From Saccoglossus kowalevskii (lineage: Eukaryota > Hemichordata > Enteropneusta > Harrimaniidae): a stretch of 24,400 bases of DNA. The DNA is taken from positions 4,273-28,672 of the forward strand of contig NW_003149268.1 of assembly GCF_000003605.2 (NCBI RefSeq), in the 5' to 3' direction. The notes under the pieces are model-generated. The model did no database searches and was not told where the DNA came from. It worked only from the letters and a program-made list of their open reading frames with translations. Position numbers and translations under genes: made by a program. This document shows, one piece after another, positions 9,929-19,211 of the stretch (the stretch's first letter is position 1; each line of letters begins with the position of its first letter).

Positions 9929-11000
9929 TACAGGACACTCTTTTATGCCGTCTACGGTATGCATCTATAGTAAACACAGTACTTATTATCGACTGTATGC
10001 AGCATATTTATTGGGGGGGAAATTGCTCACACACGTAAAATTTGGCATCAAGTCATACTATGCATGTAGCGATGAATTTACCGATTTTAGTATTTTGCGA
10101 GTGTGTATACCATGTACCTGCCACAAGTTTAATAACCGATGGAATTAAACATGCACGCTGTTGAATCAATGTTTGAGTCAGTAAGGTGGACGACGGTGCG
10201 CTAAACAGACAATTATTCCCTGTGATCTAATCATTAGATTCAATTTCTTAACAGCTCTTATTCTTTTGGCGGAGCCTCAGTGTTGAATTCCAATATGGTG
10301 ATTACCACGCACCAATTGTCGCCTAATTTAAACGAGCTCCTTTAAGACTAATAATACATAACCATTAAATTGTTATTCAGAACTTTAATTAATACAATAA
10401 ATACAATATGAAAACAAATATTGAACAATAAATAAGTTTGCTACTTTTTTGCTAATATTTCGAGATACCTTTCGTAAACGACGGCTGACATTAATGTAAG
10501 TTGCGTATTCAAGTAGCTGGTAACTTGTGTCGTGCGCAGGCTCATTCATGATTGAATTGTACTATCGGGAGTGCGTAGACAGGTGGCATATTCGTTGAAG
10601 AAGCAATAACAACTTGAACCGAATGAAGTCTTTTTTTGATTTTCTGAGGAAAGAAGGAAACCGGAAGTTATTCTAAACAAACCTGAAGGTATGATGATAT
10701 TGTTACTCCGTTACGAAGCGTGTGGAAATTGTAATTGATAAAGCCAGCGTCGGCAGTTGCATTGATATTTGCAGCGGCCTCCATTTATTTCTTTATGTGC
10801 GAGATAACTGATTAAACTCAAGTTCATGAATTTAAAGGACCAGGGAAATCTCCACCACATTACGTCCATGCCGACATCTCCCAGATCAAAATCTAAGTTA
10901 CCAAATAAAATCATAGAAATGTTGCAGAATTTAACAGTAAATTGCAGTTCAATTTGTTTGTAGTCATATTCTCGTATTCTCATTACGTGTTAACGTGTTT
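9929..11000. other. No supported gene
   Basis: The minus-strand frame 10711-10983 (90 codons, with VMWWRFPWSFKF) is open but unrecognised and lacks splice support. The rest is AT-rich with no visible structure. Confidence 0.4.
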
Positions 11001-11095
11001 CTAACGTGTTTTGGGCAAAAACATCCCTGAAATGTTCCACTAAAAGTGTTTTCATAATATACACTTTCCTCCCAAATTCAGGCACTTTTCTCATA
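11001..11095. repeat. Diverged relative of the AAAACAC/CACTTTTC repeat
   Basis: TCTAACGTGTTTTGGGCAAA, GAAATGTTCCACTAAAAGTG and CAGGCACTTTTCTC use the same words as 9693-9928 in a similar order. The match is weaker. Confidence 0.3.
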
Positions 11096-12421
11096 CATCA
11101 CTGTAATTGTCAGTCCAAAGGACTATTTCTGTTTCTATTGCACATAAAAAATTACAGAATATTTACACCAATAACTCGGGGTGGAGCATTGACTTACAAT
11201 TGATTAGGCCAAAAATTGTTTTGTTGCCCTCAGCGAACGACAGAAAAATTTGAAATATCGGGTCGCGTTTTTTTTTGTTTTGTTTTTCAAATAGGCCCAA
11301 ATATTAAAAACTTCCCATTTTAGGCAGTGAAAAAGTGTTTCTTCTGTATTTCTCCGACATGTTTCGAATACTATGAAATACATATACCTATTTACGATAC
11401 CCTTAGTTTTCACAAGTTTAAAAAACAAAATCCGACCGCCCGACCCAATTTTATTTTCACTTGCTATTCTTGTGATGAAATTGCTTGTATTTGGCATGTT
11501 TCTTTGTTTGTTGTTTGTTTTACCCACATATATCCGATTGTTCAGTTCAAAAGACAGTCATTAATGCCATATTTTTGTCGTTTATCAGTAATCTCGGAAG
11601 GCTTGAGAATCATGCTATCAACACTAGAGCAGTTATAACAGTTACATTTCAAAATACTGTTGCGTTGTGTTACATAAAACGTTTATAAATCACCTACTTT
11701 GCTATCAGTGACCATTAGTATTAAAGGAAAGAAGCATGCCTTACCGCTTTTTTTCTATTATAAATCCTGTTTTATCTACTAATATTATGTTGTTCGTTTC
11801 TCCTCTTGTTATGGTATTGAATTTCGGTGACTATTACATATATTCACATGTCTTGGATCAGACGTTCAGTTTTAGCTGCATTGACCACATGTAGGACGTT
11901 GGTATGTTTTACTTTTACTGTATACTCTGCTAAATGGGTCACTGAATTAATAAACGTTGTTGTTTGGATATTCAAGTGTTATTTTGTTTATTAATACAAA
12001 TGAAATAGTCGTAATTCATAGTTTCCAATTGCGTTAGTCAGGGATGCAATCTCATATCTAAATTTGCTAAAATTCACCCAAAGGCTACTTTCAAATTAAT
12101 TAAACTCTCAATCGACATTTGTCTGCAATTATTATCAAATTTTTACCTACGGTGTGTATGAATATTTGTTAAAATCACACAGTATATATCATGATGAATA
12201 TAGCAATTTATTCAAATCAAACGTGAATATTTACTACAAAAAATACTAACATCTTTGATTGAAGTTTTTATATGCAATTACATCAAAGTAGGCTACGGAT
12301 ATTTGAAAACAACGTGCATAAATGACCACAACAACTACTCCCTCATCCTCTTTTGAACAAACGCCATGTTACCAAATTAATATATCTAGGGTCCCCCAAA
12401 CGCAGCATGATTACAGTATCA
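11096..12421. other. AT-rich stretch, no supported gene
   Basis: 11204-11638 is open on both strands; the plus frames are hydrophobic by T-richness and the minus frame lysine-rich by A-richness, as expected from composition. 12000-12420 is downstream of the integrase-like gene; no AATAAA was seen within 100 nt of its stop. Confidence 0.4.
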
Positions 12422-13885
12422 TTAAGCCAGCGCCTGTACGATAGCAGTGCACAGGTCAATGTATAGTTCGACAGCTTGATATGCATCTGTTGGGACATCT
12501 CTGTTGATTTCCATCATAATTATACAACACAATTCTATAATATATCTTCGTCACAAGGATATGCGCCTTTAAACGTACACTCCTCTTTACATGCAAAGAT
12601 TTCGGTTACCGACACAGGCAAGGAGTAATCTTCAGCTCCAAATAGTTGTGGACAACTAAAAAGCATAATCGGCCAACCATTCGGAACAATTTGGTTGCGT
12701 GTTGGACGCATCCTATGTGCGTTCCATACTGAAATAACCTCGTCCAACTCTTCCTGGAAAATAGTTAAAGACGGTATACCATAAGTATAGTCGTAACATT
12801 ACAACACAAGTAAATTGATTTGATATAAATTGATATATTCACGATTAGGGCGAATTGACATGATTTTGTTATGGTGATTTACCACTGAAAATGCGGTAAA
12901 AACACTAAATGTTAAAAGAACTTAATTAATTTAATATTAGCTAACTCATAAAAATGAATTAACAAAGCACATTGGTTAAGAAAGTCGACATAAAATGTGG
13001 AAGTTGGTGGTGAGTTTCAAAATCACATTACAATATAAATTATTCAAGGCTACTGTAGTTATATTTTAATACCCTAAGTGTTCATTCTTAATATTTAGTT
13101 TTCGTACCTGAATCATTGCAGTAAAACAGAAACGTATCAAATTTTTATCCAATGCAGTACCATCAAAATAGACATCATCTTTAATTTTCTGAAAAATATT
13201 CATCTAGAATTGACAGTTTTCTCTTCTCAATATTCCCCACCAGGATTCAATTCTCTGATTAGTTGGACTTGTTCCATATAAAAAAACTTATAAAAACTTC
13301 TGAAATTATTCTACGTGGCCGTTCTCGGTCCCGAAATGTTCACTCACGATCTTAGGGAATGCTTGATTATTTTTGACTGCTGTAATGTAGTAACTTGCTA
13401 TGACTTTGGGGTCACTATTAGTTCGAAATGCTTCTAACCACATTATGTTACGAGAGTATCCATCGATTGCACCGTTTATACAAATTCCGTATGATTTTAG
13501 CTTGTCGTAGACATCTATATGCCATACGAAATTTGGCCCAAATGAACGATATGCTCGTCTACGTATTCGATGTCTTGAACGCAGTGCTACGCCTTCGGGA
13601 TCCAAGTCTTTAATGATGCGTCTTACAGTCTCTCGAGTTGTACTAATCCCATGTTGAATGCAGACTAGATGCATCCAGGAAGTTGACCTGATCCACCTAA
13701 CTGTTGTTCAATAAACAACCCAACAACATCATCATCATCATAAGTTCTAATCTTGCGACGAAAAAATTCTAACTTAGCTAAAATACGTCTCACACTAATA
13801 TCATAGTTGTGATATGATGCTAGAATGAAACATATCTCCATATAGTGTAAACCAAGGATGAAATAACGGTCTATCAGCTGTTCCC
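12422..13885 (-). pseudogene. Decayed integrase-like gene 1 (rva_4-type DDE core), two exons
   Basis: Order on minus: N-terminal helical part from 13885 (EQLIDRYFILGLHYMEIC; SGQLPG at about 13690), DDE core 13674-13108, intron 13107-12754 (GTACGA...TTTTCCAG, phase 0), C-terminal exon 12753-12422 (WNAHRMRPTRN, PQLFGAEDY, then PTDAYQAVELYIDL and TAA). The motifs WHID (13515-13513), CINGAIDGYSR and RIESWW (Glu at 13248-13246) are typical of the eukaryotic rve-like integrase family. Damage: a frameshift at about 13665-13682; in-frame stops at 13306, 13288 and 13204; a deletion before LYGTSPTNQ; a frameshift at about 12537. The second catalytic Asp before GTEN is His (CAT, 13338-13336). The family is linked to transposons and to domesticated copies; this copy cannot make a working enzyme. 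Confidence in identity is high; the exact 5' end is unknown because a satellite begins there. Confidence 0.85.
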
Positions 13886-14452
13886 ACGAAATAGAAAGTC
13901 GTGGCCACGATCGAGATACAAAGTTGCGACCACGAGATAGTAAGTCGTGGCCATGAGATAGTAAGTCGTGCCCACGAAATAGTAAGTCGTGACCATGAGA
14001 TAGTAAGTCGTGCCCACGAGATAGTAAGTCGTGCCCACGAGATAGTGAGTCGTGCCCACGAGATAAAAAATCGTGGCCACGAAATAGAAAGTCGTGGCCA
14101 CGATCGAGATACAAAGTTGTGACCACGAGATAGTAAGTCGTGGTCATGAGATAGTAAGTCGTGCCCACGAAATAGTAAGTCGTGACCATGAGATAGTAAG
14201 TCGTGCCCACGAGATAGTAAGTCGTGCCCACGAGATAGTGAGTCGTGCCCACGAGATAAAAAATCGTGGCCACGAAATAGAAAGTCGTGGCCACGATCGA
14301 GATACAAAGTCGTGCCCACGAAATAGTAAGTCGTGCCCACGAGATAGTGAGTCGTGCCCACGAGATAAAAAATCGTGGCCACGATCGAGATACAAAGTTG
14401 TGACCACGAGATAGTAAGTCGTAACCACGAGATAATAAGTCGTGGCAACGAG
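13881..14452. repeat. Satellite-like array: 21-bp palindromic units in a 193-bp higher-order repeat
   Basis: The basic unit is TCGTGSCCACGA (a perfect palindrome when S is G with its partner) plus GATAGTAAG, 21 bp. A variant linker TCGAGATACAAAG occurs at 13911, 14104, 14297 and 14384, i.e. intervals 193, 193 and 87, so eight 21-bp units plus one 25-bp unit form the higher-order period. The last period is shortened. Because 21 is a multiple of 3, several frames stay open on both strands (HEIVSRG on plus, SRGHDL on minus); these are not proteins. The left edge touches the integrase-like pseudogene. Confidence 0.92.
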
Positions 14453-15233
14453 TTTTAAATTATTTTTTTATTTTCATGTATGTCCCTCATAAGCTTCCGT
14501 ATTATAGCACCCTCATACTGTCTGAATGAAAAAAATGGGGGGGGGGTGTGCACAGCACAACTGGTTGATGGTGATGTACTGATGTATATCTGTGTCACAC
14601 ATTGTCATTTCGGAACAGTATCTCAGTTGTGTGTGGACGATTTAAATTTGGTACATAAATTAAACATAATTGGGCATTTTTTGGATCAAGTTTAAAATGG
14701 TCAACTAGTGTCCATTTTGTTTTAAAGAATGCAGCCAACAAGCCTTATCTCATACATGTCTGGATGGACCAATCAAGTTTAAACTTCACACATACTCGTA
14801 TATCTATAAGACAAACCGGGCCTATAACAGTGCAATTTACATCATGCAATTTATCATGTTATAAATATAAAGTTTTTTAATTAGTATTCCATTTTGAATT
14901 TTCAGCAAGGAGCTATGGGTAAAATTACATTTCATTACAATGACAAAATACTTTCTTTTATAGCTTGAAAATAATGCAAATTAGGTCAAATTTTCAGTGG
15001 CCATATAAATATATGATAATAATGATAGAAATGAGAATGTTGCAACATGTTGTAATACTTTGTTTTGCAGTCAACAAGTTGTAACTTGTATAAGCTACTG
15101 TCATCAATAAATTATAAAATATATACTAAGAATTAAGCAGTTGTGTCATTAATTTATATTTGTTATATAAAATGAAATCTAGCACTTCACACAAAATACC
15201 TTATGGCTTTAACTTTATTTTTTTCATCTAAAG
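14453..15233. other. Mostly non-coding flank of the satellite
   Basis: An open plus frame 14480-14695 contains CTAQLVDGDVLMYICVTHC and LCVDDLNLVHK after a G-run; it is unrecognised and weakly protein-like. A short imperfect hairpin TTTAAAATGG ... CCATTTTGTTTTAAA lies at 14692-14726. The rest is AT-rich. Confidence 0.35.
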
Positions 15234-15338
15234 GTGCAAGTGAGCATGTTACCACTCAATGGTAGAAATTTAGTCGTCACAAGAAAAGCCGAGACAGGAT
15301 TTCGTGTTGTTGTATCTGTGCCTATTACAGGTTACTGA
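15234..15338 (+). CDS. Candidate terminal exon, function unknown
   Basis: A strong pyrimidine tract and AAAG acceptor precede 34 codons ending TGA at 15336-15338. The encoded segment (VQVSMLPLNGRNLVV, then ETGFRVVVSVPITGY) alternates hydrophobic and polar residues like a beta-rich fold. No partner exon was found and no family recognised. An alternative reading is an internal exon with donor GTTACT at 15331. Confidence 0.25.
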   Translation: MQVSMLPLNGRNLVVTRKAETGFRVVVSVPITGY

Positions 15339-16025
15339 ACTTTAAGTACATGTTTATTTATACTCTTTGCAAATACATTTGGAGCTATAAGTCCTGGTCC
15401 ACTATTGTACTGGATTGATAACCATTCAATGGTTTTCTGCTATCAGCCTATTCTGTTTAAGATCACAGAAATTCAAAACTTCCAGAAAGGGAAGCCATTT
15501 TATTGCCAAAATTTTCCGAAATCATGCATTTCTGTCAATTCAGAATCAAATCTCAGTTATGTTATGCATGTTACTTTGTTTTGTAGATCAGATTCAAATA
15601 TCAACACAAGTCTGACATACCATGCTTTGAGAAATACTTACAGATTGATTCACTACAGTATGAACTTAACATGTATTGCAGCAACTGCTGATGAACAATA
15701 GAAATTGGCTGTTGCTGAGCAATTGGAGCAAACAGATTATTGCTGTACGGGAATCAAAGTGTTGTAAAGTATATTCCGAGATCAACAGAGACATCTATGC
15801 TAAAAAAAATACAAGATAAAAATGAAGCAACCATATTCTAAGTTGTGTTTTTATTTATGTCTTGAGACTACATATGCGGTAATTTTTTAAGTGATATTTA
15901 ACACTAAACATCAAAACTATGAACGATATGCAACATGTTCATATGATACAGTGACTAATAACCCTCTTGCTACTTGAAGCACACAATGGCAGTCCTCTAC
16001 AGTTACCCTGCCTGTGTTTATGTGT
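15339..16025. other. AT-rich stretch, nothing supported
   Basis: The open plus frame 15405-15701 has no recognisable domain and ordinary composition for this background. Confidence 0.4.
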
Positions 16026-16940
16026 GTGTGTCTGTCCGTTCCACTGATATCTCAAGAACCGAATGTTGGTTTTAATGAAACTTAGTGTATATATGCTATG
16101 GACTAATGCGCAGATGTGATATCTAGGTTTCGGTTGAAACCCATGCATATTAATTACCTGATTAATTGCATGATAATTAGCTAATGTTAGCTGTTCCTTG
16201 ACTGTTCCACTAATATCTAAAGAGCCGGTCATTATATTTTTATGAAACTAGGTACATAGATTATTAGTTTTGGGTAAAAGTCCATGCATATAATTAACCT
16301 AATTTGCATAAAGATTAGTCAATTTTTGTTTTTCGACTGATATGTCAGGTACAAGTCATCACATTTCAATGAAACTTACATAGATACATAACACGATGCA
16401 CAGACAGATATGCGAAATATCAATTACCCAATTTGCATAATTGATCAATTTTTAGCTCTTGATATTTCAAGTACTATTTTGCAAAATTTGTTAATTTTTG
16501 GCTTTTACACTGATATCGCAAGTAATCGCAATTATTTCAATGAAACTTGGTACATTTATGCTTCAGAACAAGGCACAGACCCATTCAGTTTTGAATTAAA
16601 ATCAGATCATATTAATTACCAAATTTGCATTATAAATCATATTTTTTTATTCTAATCACATTCCAATGAAACTGACAGTACTTATCTTAATTCAATGATT
16701 CTTGGTACATATGTACTCTAACACAATGTGATGATCAAATTAATTGTAGGCTCATATACATCTATAATAATTACCTAATTTCATAATAATTTACCTTTCA
16801 GCTTTCCACTAATTTGGTTATGATTAATCATCACATTATAATGAAACTTTGTACATGTTCACACTGAAACAATATACAGACCTAAATCTATGTATGCTAA
16901 TTGCCTAATTTGTATAATATTTCATTTGGTTCACTGAGGT
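16026..16940 (+). repeat. Six degenerate tandem copies of a ~150-bp repeat
   Basis: Each copy runs CACTGATATCTCAAG, then ATCACATT.CAATGAAACTT, then GGTACAT, then a CA-rich part with GCACAGAC, then ATGCATATTAATTACC and TAATTTGCATAAT. The TGAAAC word is at 16076, 16242, 16370, 16541, 16667 and 16842, spacings 126-175. Copies differ by indels. No coding capacity. Confidence 0.8.
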
Positions 16941-17750
16941 AAACCACAACAAGATTAGTTTAATAAACATGCATAATGATTATCTATTATTAATCCATTT
17001 CTTATATTTAAAACAATCAGATTTAAATTGAATTTATCGTAGAGGTGCTTTGGAATAAATCACACTAAAAACCATGGATCAAAAATCAAATGTATTTTCT
17101 GTATGTATTAAATTTTGATAATGTAAATCACATTTTTTTCATGTTGTGCATCTCAAATAGACAAATATTAGTTGCCAAGCTTCTCGTTTGAAAATCAAAT
17201 CTTAAATTTTGAATTAATTTTGATGTGTCTCCAATACTCTCAGCACACAGGAGTTCTAAGTTTCTTTGATTAATCAATATGTTCAGACTTGTCACATCCA
17301 CAGTAAATCTGTTTCAATACTCAACTTGCAATTTTTTTTTTTACTGATACAATATAATATTTGTCACCCATCTCAAGAATACAACCGAATGAACACTGAT
17401 GAAGCTTACCATTATGTTGACACAGATGATAATAGTATAACGTTGATGAACAAATGAACATTGATGATCAATGTCATCATGATACTAAAGGAGAAGAAAT
17501 AGAAAAAGTAAGTTTTACTATTTCAGTTTTGGATAACTGGTATATAGATTTTTGGAGGGATTAGCAAATTCTTCTCTAGGAAATGGTAGACTTGTGAACA
17601 TGATTAAATTGGTTCTCCTTGCAAGGTGAATGAAGTTATACGAGTGAAAAATTATTAGTGTAGTTTTAGTCGTTACTCCCTGGTACATTGTGTGATTGGT
17701 GGGGGGGTTATACTATACTTGTTCAATTCCTAATTTTCGAGTTGTTTTCC
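16941..17750. other. AT-rich stretch with a possible degraded upstream exon
   Basis: Plus-strand bases 17380-17507 encode acidic, protein-like pieces (MNTDEAYHYVDTDDN, then after a frame change QCHHDTKGEEIEK) and end at a consensus donor AAAA|GTAAGT at 17508. This could be a decayed 5' exon of the transposase gene downstream. Confidence 0.3.
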
Positions 17751-18962
17751 TCGGAATTCCGCTAGAGGCCGTTCCCAAAGTACCCGGATGACAGCCCGTT
17801 CAACGTTCGTGGTGGGTAGAAATTCGAGCGGCGTCTGCTGTACCCGTTCCTGTTGCCGAATCATGGAGATTCAAATGGTCAAATATTCACTAAAACTACT
17901 TGCGAAATCTCAACACAGACTGATTTGACTGGAGAACAGATTGAACACTTAAATAAAAGGGCAAACGACTATGCTATATTAAAAACAAAGTTAGATAATA
18001 AGGACACTTTGAGGCGTTAACTTGTACTGGAGAAAGTTTTTGAATCTGACAAATCGGTTTGTTTACCAAATCGTAAAACTTTGGATGGATTTTTTTTAAG
18101 ATTTTAGATGACAGAGAAACAAATTTGAAATACTGGAGTGGCAGTCAAAGCGCCAGTAATAAAAACTATCAAAACAAGGGTGGTAAGAAAAAGCCTGCGC
18201 CCAAAAGAAAATTAAGTAGATATGATGAATATATTTTAACATTGATGCGACTACGATTGGGGTTGATGTCTGTATTTTTGGGTGATTTGTTTGGCATTTC
18301 TTCTACCAGTGTTTCACAAATATTTACAACATGGATAACATATATGGCAACCATATTTCAATGTTTACCATGGCCAAGTCGACAACAAATCGACAAACAC
18401 ATGCCTCTATCATTCAAACTTTTCTATCCTAAAACTAGATGCATTATAGATTGTACAGAGCTTTTTTATACAGAAGCCTGCTACACTTACTGCACAAGTT
18501 GTAACTAACAGAACATATAAATCACATAATACATACAAATGTCTTGTTGGTATTAGTCCAGACGGGGCATTCACTTTTGTTTCAAAACTGTGGGGAGGTA
18601 ATGTTTCAGATAGATTTATTACGGTAAATAGCGGATTCCTAAAACTTGTTGAACCGGGTGATATAATCATGGCCGATAGGGGATTCAATATTCAGGGATT
18701 GCTTCTTGAACGTAGAGCAAAGTTAGTTATTCCTCCATTCACTCGAAAATGCAGCTCGGGGAAGCGATTAAACGCAAACGAAATTCTTGGAGCAAGGAGA
18801 ATAGCAAGACTTAGAATTCATGTAAAAAGGGCAATAGAACACATCACAAACTTTCAGATGTTATCTCATGTTCTCCCACTGTCTATGAAATCAGTGGCAA
18901 ACCAAATGGTAATAGTTGCAGCAGGAATTTGTAATTTTTTGCCACCCCTAGTGAAAAAATGA
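17751..18962 (+). pseudogene. Dead DDE transposase, PIF/ISL2EU type
   Basis: Order: GC-rich N-terminal remnant (KYPDDSPFNVRGG, TAG at 17817, then KFERRLLYPFLLPNHGD), coiled region from TDLTGEQIEHLNK, helix-turn-helix (LSRYDEYILTLMRLRLGL, then ISSTSVSQIFTTWI), and a DDE core of DDE_Tnp_4 type: IIDCTE (Asp at 18449-18451), LVGISPDGAFTFVS, MADRGFNIQ (Asp at 18675-18677), LRIHVKRAIEHI, ending before TGA at 18962. The transposase would cut and join element ends. Damage: stops at 17817 and 18018; frameshifts in T-runs at 18090-18097 and 18462-18467; and Lys (AAA, 18825-18827) where the family has the catalytic Glu in HVERAI. An AATAAA follows at 19037-19042. It is convergent with the YqaJ-like gene. 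Family identity is confident; the N-terminal extent is not. Confidence 0.85.
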
Positions 18963-19036
18963 ATTAACAGACCGAGTTGGACATGCAATTTGTAAAAGCC
19001 AAATTGTTATATTATTTTTACATTACGAAATACAAT

Positions 19037-19042
19037 AATAAA
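19037..19042 (+). other. AATAAA polyadenylation signal for the transposase
   Basis: First perfect hexamer after the transposase stop, 75 nt downstream, in the gap between the two convergent genes. Confidence 0.4.
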
Positions 19043-19211
19043 TATTAAATATGTTGTGAGCGTGTTTATTATAACTTGTTAATACCCATTAATCAGGTAT
19101 TAACTGTTAACTGCAGGCATTCGTTATTTACATACTTATTCAAACGATAACGGTGATCATAAACGCTACCAACAAATTACAAGTTTTGTGTTATTCTCGG
19201 CAGAATGAATT

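Noticed and set aside
10711-10983. 90-codon minus ORF with WWRFPW
   Set aside because: No family, no splice sites in phase, no neighbouring exon; left as part of a non-coding stretch.
11204-11638. Overlapping ORFs of about 100 codons on both strands
   Set aside because: Composition-driven: hydrophobic from T-rich DNA on one strand and Lys-rich on the other. No motif or splice support.
12422-13885. Retroviral or LTR-retrotransposon integrase
   Set aside because: No reverse transcriptase, gag, protease or LTR flanks it. The motifs (CINGAIDGYSR, GTEN, QRIESWW) and the intron fit the cellular/transposon integrase family instead.
13665-14448. Long minus- and plus-strand ORFs encoding Ser/Arg/Gly/His-rich repeat proteins
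   Set aside because: They are translations of the 21-bp satellite, open in several frames at once because the period is a multiple of three.
13881-14452. CRISPR-like array
   Set aside because: Units are contiguous and near-identical with no variable spacers, and the window is eukaryotic.
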